DNA from: Blastomonas aquatica
GTDB lineage: Bacteria > Pseudomonadota > Alphaproteobacteria > Sphingomonadales > Sphingomonadaceae
Length of the DNA stretch: 64,000 bases
Assembly: GCF_014639875.1 (NCBI RefSeq)
Contig: NZ_BMGD01000006.1
Span: forward strand, 124,001-188,000
Direction of reading: 5' to 3'
Shown: positions 29,371 through 37,026 of the stretch, piece after piece
Layout of the letters: the number at the start of each line of letters is the position of its first letter
Position numbering within the stretch: position 1 is the stretch's first letter
Translations under genes and position numbers: made by a program
Notes under the pieces: generated by a model
What the model was told of the DNA's origin: nothing
The model's input: the letters and a program-made list of their open reading frames with translations, nothing else
Database searches by the model: none

Positions 29371-30777
29371 TTACTGGTAAACCCCCAGCCCGAGCCTGCC
29401 GCGCATCATCCAGCGCCCGACCATCAGCACCGAGACCACCGCAAGCCCCGCTGCGAGCCCGATCCACACCCCGATACCGTCCCAGCCCAGGTTGAACGCA
29501 AAGAACCAGGCGGTTCCCATGCCGACCACCCAGTATCCGAAGGCGGCGAAGATCATCGGCCAGCGGGTGTCCTGCAATCCGCGCAGCACGCCTGCGCCCA
29601 CCGCCTGCACCGCATCGACCAGCTGGAAGATCGCCGCAACCACGATGAAGCCGAGCGCCAGCTGAAACGCCACCGCAGCGGTCGCATCGGCAGGATCGAT
29701 GAACAACCCGACCAGAAATTCCGGAAACGCGGTCATGAGCGCCGACATCACGCATGCCGCAATCACCCCGACACCCAAAGCCGCCCAGCCCGCGCGCGAT
29801 GCTGCCACCGCGTCACGCCGTCCATGATGGAGCCCGACGCGCACCGTCGCGGCCTGCGACAGGCTGAACGGCACCATGAAGGCGAAGGAGGCGATCTGGA
29901 TCGCCACCGCGTGTGCGGCGAGCGAGTCGCGGCTGATCAGCCCCATCAGGAACGCTGCCGCGCTGAAGATCGCGACCTCGAAGGCAAAGGTGATCGCGAT
30001 CGGCAGGCCCAGCCGGAACAGTCCGGCAAAGCGCGGCCAGTCAGCGACCCAGAACCGCCCGAAGAGGCGATAGCGGCGGAACGGCTTTACCGTGCTGACG
30101 ACCAGCGCCATGACGATGAACAGCGTGCAGTTGGCGATCAGGTTGGCATAGGCTGCGCCCATCAGCCCCATCTCGGGAAAACCCAGGTTGCCGAACACCA
30201 GCGCCCAGCAGGCGATCAGATTGACCCCGACGCCGCACAACGTGACGATCACCCCCCAAATCGGCCGCTCGAGCGCCGAGACGTATAGCCTCAGCACGAA
30301 CTGCAGCAGCCAGGGCAGCAGCCCCCACATCGCCACCCGCATGAACTGCCCCGCATCGCGCGACAGATCAGGCTGTTGCCCCATCGCGAGGAACAGGCTC
30401 TCGGCCTGCCACAACACAGCCCAGATCGGAATGCTCGCCGCCAGGGCGACCCAGAAGCCCTGCCGCACCGTCCGCCGGATATCGCGCACCGAATGCCCGC
30501 GCCGCCCGCGCTCGGAGGCGATCATCGGTGAGGCTGCGGTCATCAGCCCCATGCCGAATGTGCCGCACGCAAAATACAGGTTCACCGCCAGCGCTGCTGC
30601 TGCGAGCGCCTGCACGCTGTAGCGGCCCAGAATGATCACCTCGGTGGTGTGGATCGCCATCTGCGCAAGATTGCCCAGCACCAAAGGCCCGGCGAGCAGC
30701 AGCAGCGCGCGGATTTCGATCCGCAACGAAGCGGGCCGGGCATCGGCAGGAATGGAGGTGGCTGAAAGCGCCGTCAT
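29371..30777 (-). CDS. MATE family multidrug/Na+ antiporter
   Basis: 468 aa, typical for MATE with 12 predicted transmembrane helices in two related halves. Early sequence ALLLLAGPLVLGNLAQMAIH followed by TTEVIILGRYSVQALAAAAL matches the MatE domain N-terminus (GP...N......D....G); the second half repeats the pattern from RLGLPIAITFAFEVAIFSAA. Inner-membrane exporter of drugs or metabolites using a Na+ or H+ gradient. Lies 53 bp downstream of the polyprenyl synthase gene and 160 bp before hrpB. Confidence 0.92.
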   Translation of the reverse strand: MTALSATSIPADARPASLRIEIRALLLLAGPLVLGNLAQMAIHTTEVIILGRYSVQALAAAALAVNLYFACGTFGMGLMTAASPMIASERGRRGHSVRDIRRTVRQGFWVALAASIPIWAVLWQAESLFLAMGQQPDLSRDAGQFMRVAMWGLLPWLLQFVLRLYVSALERPIWGVIVTLCGVGVNLIACWALVFGNLGFPEMGLMGAAYANLIANCTLFIVMALVVSTVKPFRRYRLFGRFWVADWPRFAGLFRLGLPIAITFAFEVAIFSAAAFLMGLISRDSLAAHAVAIQIASFAFMVPFSLSQAATVRVGLHHGRRDAVAASRAGWAALGVGVIAACVMSALMTAFPEFLVGLFIDPADATAAVAFQLALGFIVVAAIFQLVDAVQAVGAGVLRGLQDTRWPMIFAAFGYWVVGMGTAWFFAFNLGWDGIGVWIGLAAGLAVVSVLMVGRWMMRGRLGLGVYQ

Positions 30778-30829
30778 TTGACTGAAACTCGATAAACCGG
30801 GACTGCCCGGTGATTCGGGTCAGCCGGGT

Positions 30830-31858
30830 TCAATAACCTCTTGCGATGGCAAACTCGACCGTTTCGATCAGCGCCGCCTTGGCCTTGCCACTGGGGAAGC
30901 CAGCGATCGCATCGATAGCGCGCTGGCCGAAGTGGCGGGCGCGGTCGAGTGTCAGATCGATGGCGTTGTGACGGCGGAGAAGATCGGTCGCATGCGCAAG
31001 ATCAGTGTCCGATGTCAGATGCCCGATGATCGCGGCTTCCCAGAACTTGCGTTCCTCAGGGGTGCCGTGCGCATACGCCAGGATGACCGGCAGCGTGACC
31101 TTGCCATCGCGAAAATCATCGCCGACGTCCTTGCCCATCTTTGCGGCGTCCGAGACATAATCGATCGCATCATCGACCAGCTGGAAGGCAATCCCCAGAT
31201 TGCGGCCATAAGCATCGAGCGCGAGTTCGTCGGCTTCGTTGCGCTCTGCCACCACCGCTGAGATCCGACAGGCGGCGGCGAACAACGCTGCGGTCTTGGC
31301 GCCGATGATCGCGAGATAGCGTTCTTCGCTGGTCTCGATCTGGCGCTGCGCGGTGAGCTGATCGACCTCGCCCTCGGCGATGATCGCCGATGCACCCGAC
31401 AGGATCTTGAGCACCTTGAGCGAGCCATCCTCGACCATCAATTCGAACGAGCGGCTGAACAGGAAATCGCCGACCAGCACCGTGGCCGGGTTACCGAAAA
31501 TCAGGTTCGCGGCCTTCTTGCCGCGGCGCATGTCCGATCCATCGACGACGTCATCGTGCAGCAGCGTCGCGGTGTGGATGAACTCCACCGCCGCTGCCAA
31601 TTTGTAATGCCGGGTTCCGGGATAATCGAGCAGCCGCGCGCACGCCAGCGTCAGCATCGGCCGCATACGCTTGCCGCCGCCTGCGATCAGATGCCCTGCG
31701 AGCTCGGGAATCAGCGGAATTTTCGACTGCATCCGGTCCAGAATCACGCTGTTTACGGCGTTCATATCCTGGGCAACAAGCGCCATGATCGGATCAAGGC
31801 TGGGAACGGGGGCAGGCGCGCTGCCAGGGCGGCCGATCGGGTGGATAGTCGCTGTCAT
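30830..31858 (-). CDS. ispB: polyprenyl (octa/deca) diphosphate synthase
   Basis: 342 aa from the ATG at 31858 (MTATIHPIGRPGSAPAPVPS). Elongates allylic diphosphates with isopentenyl diphosphate for the ubiquinone side chain; sphingomonads usually make Q-10, so the product is probably decaprenyl, but chain length is not readable here. First Asp-rich motif LLHDDVVDGSDMRRGKKAAN, second FQLVDDAIDYVSDAAKMGKD, and GGGKRMRPMLTLACARLL. Divergent from the chorismate mutase gene with 117 bp between starts. Confidence 0.93.
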   Translation of the reverse strand: MTATIHPIGRPGSAPAPVPSLDPIMALVAQDMNAVNSVILDRMQSKIPLIPELAGHLIAGGGKRMRPMLTLACARLLDYPGTRHYKLAAAVEFIHTATLLHDDVVDGSDMRRGKKAANLIFGNPATVLVGDFLFSRSFELMVEDGSLKVLKILSGASAIIAEGEVDQLTAQRQIETSEERYLAIIGAKTAALFAAACRISAVVAERNEADELALDAYGRNLGIAFQLVDDAIDYVSDAAKMGKDVGDDFRDGKVTLPVILAYAHGTPEERKFWEAAIIGHLTSDTDLAHATDLLRRHNAIDLTLDRARHFGQRAIDAIAGFPSGKAKAALIETVEFAIARGY

Positions 31859-31975
31859 GGGTTGCGATGTGGCAATCCGCATGGCTTAAGGCAAGCGCAA
31901 AGCGCAGCGGTGATGTGATCCGTAGCGTGATTCCGGTCCCGTTGCGGACACCTTAGCTGATAGGGCTTTACCGTT

Positions 31976-32263
31976 ATGGCGCACGATCCCGTCCTGGCCG
32001 CTTTCCGGCAAAGCATCGACAATATCGATGCTGCGCTCATCTTCATGCTCGCCGAGCGCTTCAAGATCACCAAGGCGGTGGGCGAATACAAAGCCAAGAC
32101 CGCCCTGCCCCCTGCCGATCCCGGCCGCGAGGACCAGCAGATCGCGCGGATGAAGCGGCTGGCGGTCGATGCCGATCTCGACCCGGATTTTTCGGAGAAG
32201 TTTCTGCGCTTCGTGATCGACGAGGTGATCCGGCATCATGAAAAGATCAGGGACGCTGGGTAA
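31976..32263 (+). CDS. chorismate mutase, AroQ type
   Basis: 95 aa, the size of a monofunctional AroQ-class mutase, which converts chorismate to prephenate for Phe/Tyr synthesis. The helical fold is recognisable in FRQSIDNIDAALIFMLAERF, KITKAVGEYKAKTALPPADP (with the conserved Lys) and REDQQIARMKRLAVDADLDP followed by FLRFVIDEVIRHHEKI. It stands alone and converges on the histidine kinase gene across a palindrome-rich 160-bp gap. Confidence 0.92.
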   Translation: MAHDPVLAAFRQSIDNIDAALIFMLAERFKITKAVGEYKAKTALPPADPGREDQQIARMKRLAVDADLDPDFSEKFLRFVIDEVIRHHEKIRDAG

Positions 32264-32319
32264 ATTAAGCTTTCAAAATCCTCGCCCGGAACGGGGAGGT
32301 GGCAGCCCGCAGGGCTGAC

Positions 32320-32376
32320 GGAGGGGAAGCGGGGTTGCACACGGGCCGCACTGCTGTGCAATCCCGCTTCCCCTCC
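32320..32376. repeat. 21-bp inverted repeat between convergent genes
   Basis: GGAGGGGAAGCGGGGTTGCAC (read in two parts, 32320-32340) pairs at 20 of 21 positions with the sequence at 32356-32376, with a 15-nt spacer. It is flanked by CCCTCCCC-type arms at ~32395-32412. Placed between chorismate mutase (+) and the histidine kinase (-), both reading into it. No U-tract is adjacent, so it could be a rho-dependent or stalling barrier or a mobile palindromic unit. Confidence 0.6.
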
Positions 32377-32423
32377 ACCACTTCGTGGTTCCCCTCCCCT
32401 TGCAGGGGAGGATTTGGGCCACC

Positions 32424-33827
32424 CTACCCCGCCCTCGGCAGCCTCAACCGCACCAATAGCCCGCCGAGGTCCTCGCTCTCGTCGAGCTCGACCAGCCCGC
32501 CATAAATCTCCGCAACATCGCGCACGATAGCGAGACCCAGCCCGGTCCCCGGCTTGCCCGTATCCAGCCGCGCACCGCGATCGAAGATCCGCACGCGTTC
32601 GATTTCGGGGATGCCGGTGCCGTCGTCCTCGATCCAGATGTCGACTAGCTTGGGGTCGGCCGATCCTTTGGGATCAATCGTCACGAAAACGCTACCACCG
32701 CCGTATTTGCCGGCATTCTCAACCAGATTGCCGAGCATTTCCTCAAGATCCTGCCGTTCGATCGCGACCATCGCGGTCTTGCTGCCATCCAGATCACAGC
32801 GGATATGCGGATATAACCGCGACACCGCGCGTTCCACCGCCTGCGCGCTTTCCCACACATTGGCCCGGGCAAGCGCCTGGCCCCGCCGGCCGACCGCGCG
32901 CGCACGCGCCAGATGGTGATCGACCTGGCGGCGCATCACCGCGGCTTCGCGGATCACGGTATCGGCAAGGTCATCGGCGCGCGCGGTGGCGCTGTTCATC
33001 ACGACTGTCAGCGGGGTCTTGAGCGCGTGCGCCAGATTCCCCGCATGACGCCGCGCCTCTTCGGCCTGCTTTTCATTATGCTCTAGCAGCGCGTTCAATT
33101 CCTCGACCATCGGCATCACCTCGATTGGCATCGGATCGCGCACCCGGTCCATCTTGCCGGTGCGCATGCCCTGGATCGCCTCGCGCACCTTGCGCAGCGG
33201 CCATAGCCCGTACAGCGTCTGCAACGCGGCAAGGATGATCAGCCCCAGCGCCAGCAAGGCAAAGCTATAGGTCAGCGTCTGGCGCAGCTGACGGATCTGC
33301 ATGTCCATTGCATCGCGCGATTGCGCCACCACGAAGCGCCAGCGCACCTTGGATCCGGGCAGATAGATCGACTGTTCGATGATCCGAAGTTCGGCATCGG
33401 CAAATTGCTCGGAATTGTAGATATGCGGCTCGCGGTCAGCGTGCGCGGTCTCTATCCGCAGCGCGCGATCCCACAATGAGCGCGAGGTGAAATCGGCATG
33501 GCCCGCGCCGCTGATCTGCCAGTAGAGCCCGCTGTTGGGTTCCAGGAAGCGCTGATCGCCGAGCGGTCGGTTGAAGAACACCTCGCCATCGGGGCCGATT
33601 TCCGCCGAAGAGATCATCGCGGTGAGCACATATTCGAGCTGGTCGTCGAAGCTCGTGGTGACGGTGTTGGTCAGGATGCGGTCGAGCGCGAGCCCGCCGC
33701 CGAGCAGCAGCACGAAGATCCATGCCGCAGCAATGCCGATCATCCGGCGGCTGAGCGATCCGGTGTTGGGCAGAGGCGCCACAGCGGGCGATGCCGCCTC
33801 TGCCACAGGAAGATCAGCCGACGGCAC
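32424..33827 (-). CDS. membrane sensor histidine kinase
   Basis: 467 aa from GTG at 33827, overlapping the response regulator gene by 14 nt. First TM at ~29-50 (MIGIAAAWIFVLLLGGGLAL), a periplasmic sensor of ~130 residues, second TM SFALLALGLIILAALQTLYG, then HAMP-like linker, dimerisation helix with phospho-acceptor His in GNLAHALKTPLTVVMN, N box LGNLVENAGKYG, G1 IEDDGTGIPE and G2 GKPGTGLGLAIV. Resembles PhoQ-type kinases of alphaproteobacteria; the stimulus is unknown. Last gene of a PepSY-regulator-kinase operon. Confidence 0.93.
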   Translation of the reverse strand: MPSADLPVAEAASPAVAPLPNTGSLSRRMIGIAAAWIFVLLLGGGLALDRILTNTVTTSFDDQLEYVLTAMISSAEIGPDGEVFFNRPLGDQRFLEPNSGLYWQISGAGHADFTSRSLWDRALRIETAHADREPHIYNSEQFADAELRIIEQSIYLPGSKVRWRFVVAQSRDAMDMQIRQLRQTLTYSFALLALGLIILAALQTLYGLWPLRKVREAIQGMRTGKMDRVRDPMPIEVMPMVEELNALLEHNEKQAEEARRHAGNLAHALKTPLTVVMNSATARADDLADTVIREAAVMRRQVDHHLARARAVGRRGQALARANVWESAQAVERAVSRLYPHIRCDLDGSKTAMVAIERQDLEEMLGNLVENAGKYGGGSVFVTIDPKGSADPKLVDIWIEDDGTGIPEIERVRIFDRGARLDTGKPGTGLGLAIVRDVAEIYGGLVELDESEDLGGLLVRLRLPRAG

Positions 33828-34491
33828 GCTCTGCCGGGTCTTCGAGGCTATAGCCGAGCCCGCGGATCGTGGTGATCACGTCCGAACCCAGCTTCTTGCG
33901 GATACGCGTCACGAACACCTCGATGGTGTTCGAATCGCGGTCGAAATCCTGGTCGTAGATATGCTCGATCAGCTCGGTCCGGCTGATCACCTTGCCCTTG
34001 TGGTGGAGCAGGTACGACAGCAATTTGTACTCCTGCGCGGTCAGCTTCACCGGCTCGCCGTTCAGCGAAACCTTGCCCGAACGGGTATCCAGCCGCACAT
34101 CGCCCGCCGTCAGCTCGCTCGACGCATTGCCAGAGGCACGGCGGATCAGCGCGCGCAGACGTGCGATCAGCTCTTCGGTCTGGAACGGCTTGGCAAGATA
34201 ATCATCCGCGCCCGCATCGAGCCCTGCGACCTTGTCGGACCAGCTGTCGCGCGCGGTCAGCACCAGCACGGGGAAGGTGCGGCCTTCCTTGCGCCACATG
34301 CCCAGCACGGTCAGCCCGTCGATTTCGGGCAGGCCGAGGTCGAGGATAACCGCGTCGTAATCCTCGGTAGCCCCCATGAAATGACCGTCTTCGCCGTCGA
34401 CCGACAGATCGACAGCATAGCCCGTGGCTTCGAGCGTGGACTTGAGCTGTTTGCCGAGAGTGGGTTCATCCTCGACGATCAGAACGCGCAT
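33814..34491 (-). CDS. OmpR/PhoP-family response regulator
   Basis: 225 aa from the ATG at 34491 (MRVLIVEDEPTLGKQLKSTL). Receiver domain with acidic pocket ED at 7-8, phospho-acceptor Asp in DAVILDLGLPEIDGL and conserved Lys in DDYLAKPFQTEEL; then a winged-helix DNA-binding domain with LTAQEYKLLSYLLHHKGKVI and the C-terminal EVFVTRIRKKLGSDVITTIR followed by GLGYSLE. Transcribed with the kinase (14-nt overlap) and preceded by the PepSY gene. Confidence 0.95.
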   Translation of the reverse strand: MRVLIVEDEPTLGKQLKSTLEATGYAVDLSVDGEDGHFMGATEDYDAVILDLGLPEIDGLTVLGMWRKEGRTFPVLVLTARDSWSDKVAGLDAGADDYLAKPFQTEELIARLRALIRRASGNASSELTAGDVRLDTRSGKVSLNGEPVKLTAQEYKLLSYLLHHKGKVISRTELIEHIYDQDFDRDSNTIEVFVTRIRKKLGSDVITTIRGLGYSLEDPAERAVG

Positions 34492-34615
34492 GGGCAACTC
34501 CTGCAAAATGGGCTGGGAAGCGGCGATGAGGCTGCCTGACCTTCCGTACAGCGCCCCATATCGGGCAAAACGGCTGGAGTGACAAGCTTGGCCGGTAAAG
34601 CGGGGTCAGGCAGGA

Positions 34616-34936
34616 TCAGCCCGTCTGGCGCAGGATGGCTCCGGTCCGCGCATCGACATCGACGAAGATGACACGGCCGCTGTCGAGGAACTTGAGCCGG
34701 TAGACCTGCGATCCGGCATCGTATTCGGGGCCCAGATACTGCATGCCGCGCATCCGGGGCAGAATGCGGCCCTCGATATCGCGCAGCGACTTGACCTGGC
34801 CGGCCATGAACTGCTCACGCGCCTCGCTCTGCTCGCCCCGCCGCTTGCCGTCGATGGCGTCTGCATGGGGGGCACCGGCCACCAGCGCCACAGCGCCGAG
34901 GGCAAGGCCCGACAAAGACGAGAAGAACAGTTTCAT
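34616..34936 (-). CDS. periplasmic PepSY-domain protein
   Basis: 106 aa with a cleavable signal peptide (MKLFFSSLSGLALGAVALVA, cleavage likely after GAPHADA). The mature part is one PepSY-like unit: VKSLRDIEGRILPRMRGMQY and YRLKFLDSGRVIFVDVDART followed by GAILRQTG. Such small PepSY proteins are often encoded next to PhoP/PhoQ-like systems and may modulate the sensor. 124 bp upstream of the response regulator on the same strand. Confidence 0.8.
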   Translation of the reverse strand: MKLFFSSLSGLALGAVALVAGAPHADAIDGKRRGEQSEAREQFMAGQVKSLRDIEGRILPRMRGMQYLGPEYDAGSQVYRLKFLDSGRVIFVDVDARTGAILRQTG

Positions 34937-35038
34937 GGCGAACGTCTAGTCCCCGATCATTGAATACCCGCTGAATAGAGCGCTAACCGCTTCTTCATGC
35001 TTTGGCCAGCGATCCGTGCCGATCCACAAAACTCGTTC

Positions 35039-35118
35039 CCGTCATTCCCGCGAAGGCGGGAATCCCGCTTCAGCAACCGTAGCGCAGAAGCCGGACCCCC
35101 GCGTTCGCGGGGGTGACG
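35039..35118. repeat. pair of REP-like hairpins
   Basis: Contains the hairpin CCCGCGAAGGCGGG and, ~40 bp on, the hairpin CCCCCGCGTTCGCGGGGG, with the flanks CCGTCATT and GGTGACGG also related. It lies between the PepSY gene (start 34936) and the SIMPL gene (stop 35134) and has no coding potential. This arrangement of a GCGAAGGCGGGAATCCC core is a common extragenic element in alphaproteobacteria. Confidence 0.65.
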
Positions 35119-35133
35119 GAATTGGAATCCGGT

Positions 35134-35865
35134 TTACCGGGTCATCTGATAGGTGACGTTGACCGTGACGCTGGTGCCCACCTGACCGCCTTCAATCGGC
35201 GGGGCAGCGGCGACCATCTCCATCGAGCTGCGCTTCATGTCGCGCATGCCCATCGGTGAAGCGTTGGAGATCGCTTCAGAAACCGCAAGCAACTGCACGC
35301 CGGTAAAGCCGGTGCGCTTGGCATAGTCCATCGCCTGCGCCTGCGCACGCTGCATCGCCTTGTCGCGCGCTTCGGTCTGCGCGGTGGCGTCATCGTCGAG
35401 GCTGAAGCTGGGGCCCGAGATGTTGTTCGCGCCCTTCGATACCACCGCATCGAGGATCGCGCCCAGTCGCGCCATCTGGCGGACCTTGACGGTGACCTGG
35501 TTGGTAACCTGATAGCCGATGAAGCGCGGCTGACGGCCATCGTTGAAATACTCGTAATCGGCGGAAAGGTTGATGCCCGATGTCTGGATGTCCTGCCGCT
35601 TGATGCCCAGGGCGACGATCTGCGCGATCACCTTTTCCATGTCGGCCGAGTTCGCACGGAGCGCTTCCTGCGCGGTCGGCGCCTTGCTGGTGACCCCGGT
35701 GCTGAAGGTCGCGGTATCGGGCGCACCCAGCACGGTTTCGGTGACGCTCAGTTCGACCACCGGATTGGCAGCGCTCGGCGTTACGTCGACGGCGGCAAGC
35801 GCGGGGCTGGCTGCGAGGGTGGCGAGAAAGGCCAGCGGCAGGGCACGGGCGAAGGTTTTGGTCAT
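35134..35865 (-). CDS. SIMPL domain (DUF541) secreted protein
   Basis: 243 aa from the ATG at 35865 (MTKTFARALPLAFLATLAAS), which gives a clean signal peptide ending ALA. The rest matches the SIMPL/DUF541 family: VELSVTETVLGAPDTATFST, AQEALRANSADMEKVIAQIV, IKRQDIQTSGINLSADYEYF and QVTNQVTVKVRQMARLGAIL. Periplasmic, oligomeric family with no settled biochemical role. Monocistronic; preceded by a copy of the extragenic repeat. Confidence 0.92.
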   Translation of the reverse strand: MTKTFARALPLAFLATLAASPALAAVDVTPSAANPVVELSVTETVLGAPDTATFSTGVTSKAPTAQEALRANSADMEKVIAQIVALGIKRQDIQTSGINLSADYEYFNDGRQPRFIGYQVTNQVTVKVRQMARLGAILDAVVSKGANNISGPSFSLDDDATAQTEARDKAMQRAQAQAMDYAKRTGFTGVQLLAVSEAISNASPMGMRDMKRSSMEMVAAAPPIEGGQVGTSVTVNVTYQMTR

Positions 35866-35888
35866 CAACGGGGTCTCCAAAATTTTTA

Positions 35889-35967
35889 CCGTTTTCCGGC
35901 GAACGCCGGAATCCACGAGCGATGTATTGCTGCAGACGCCCCTGGGCTCCGGCTTTCGCCGGAGAAC
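35889..35967. repeat. extragenic repeat, copy 2
   Basis: About 79 bp, same family as 26659-26736: it starts CCGTTTTCCGGCGAACGCCG and ends CTCCGGCTTTCGCCGGAGAAC, with the shared inner GCTGCAG and GCCCCTGGGCTCC. Here the end hairpin CCGGCTTTCGCCGG is perfect. Located 23 bp upstream of the SIMPL start codon, so it separates that gene from its promoter or lies in its 5' UTR. Confidence 0.75.
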
Positions 35968-36038
35968 ACAATGGCTATGTGTTCAATCAGGTGTCGCAGC
36001 GCTGAACGGAGACGTCAGCCGATTGACAATCCCGCACA

Positions 36039-36890
36039 TCATCGCGGTTCGCGCGCATGATCGATATACGCCGCGCGCAGCGCCATCGTTTCGATGCCGG
36101 GCAGACCGTCGCCCACCTTAAGTCCGTCGATCTCGACCACCGGCATCACGAAAAGCGAGGCCGAGGTCACGAACGCTTCGGCCGCGCCCTGCGCCTCGGC
36201 GATGGTGAACGGCCGCTCCTCGATCGTGATACCGCTGGCCCGAGCGATCTTGATCAGGCTGAGCCGGGTCACCCCGGGCAGGATGTGATGCCCCAGATCG
36301 CGGGTGACCAGATGGCCCTGCGGCGTGATGATGCAGACATTCTGGGAGGTTCCCTCGGTGATGACATCGCCCTCGGCCAGCCACACATCGTCGACACCTG
36401 CGGCCTTGGCCTCCATCTTCATCATGCTCGCATAGAGCAGTTGCACCGTCTTGATGTCGCGCCGCCCCCAGCGCCGATCGGGACGGGTGATGATCCGCAT
36501 ACCCCGCTCCGCCATCGGGTTGGCAACTAGCGCGCGCGGCTGAGTGAAGGCGAACACCGTGGCCGGTGTGCCAGGCGCGGGGAAAAGAAAGTCGCGATCG
36601 GCGGCGCCGCGGCTGACCTGCATGTAGATCGTCCCCTCGCTCAAGCCGTTGCGTTCGATCAGGGTAGCCAACACGCTGGCCCAGTCGGTCGCCGCGACAT
36701 CGTGCGCGATTGCCATCTCGGCGAGCGACCGCTCGAGCCGCGCCAGATGCGCCTGCTGGTCGATGATCCGCCCGTCGAGCACCGAGCAAACCTCATATAC
36801 CGCATCGGCAAACAGCAGCCCGCGGTCGAAGATCGACACCGTGGCGTCGCCTTCTGGGACGAAGCTTCCGTTGAGATAGACCGTGCGCAC
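36039..36890 (-). CDS. class IV aminotransferase, probable D-amino acid transaminase
   Basis: 283 aa from GTG at 36890 (reads MRTVYLNGSFVPEGDATVSI). PLP enzyme; the Schiff-base Lys is in RRDIKTVQLLYASMM and the conserved ITEGTSQNVCIITPQGHLV follows. N-terminal DRGLLFADAVYEVCSVLDGR and the length fit D-alanine transaminase more than branched-chain transaminase, though the specificity residues are not certain. Would supply D-Glu or D-Ala for the cell wall. Divergent from the ABC-F gene (136 bp). Confidence 0.85.
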   Translation of the reverse strand: MRTVYLNGSFVPEGDATVSIFDRGLLFADAVYEVCSVLDGRIIDQQAHLARLERSLAEMAIAHDVAATDWASVLATLIERNGLSEGTIYMQVSRGAADRDFLFPAPGTPATVFAFTQPRALVANPMAERGMRIITRPDRRWGRRDIKTVQLLYASMMKMEAKAAGVDDVWLAEGDVITEGTSQNVCIITPQGHLVTRDLGHHILPGVTRLSLIKIARASGITIEERPFTIAEAQGAAEAFVTSASLFVMPVVEIDGLKVGDGLPGIETMALRAAYIDHAREPR

Positions 36891-37026
36891 CTGCGACCCC
36901 TTTTATGGCGTGCGCCTGTATTGCGACGGGGCGCGGCTTTGGGTCAAGCGGCATGTCATGGGCCAAGCCGGTGATAGGCCAAGCGGGGATTGCGCCGCGC
37001 GCCCTGCCCGCCTAAGTGCCCAAAGC

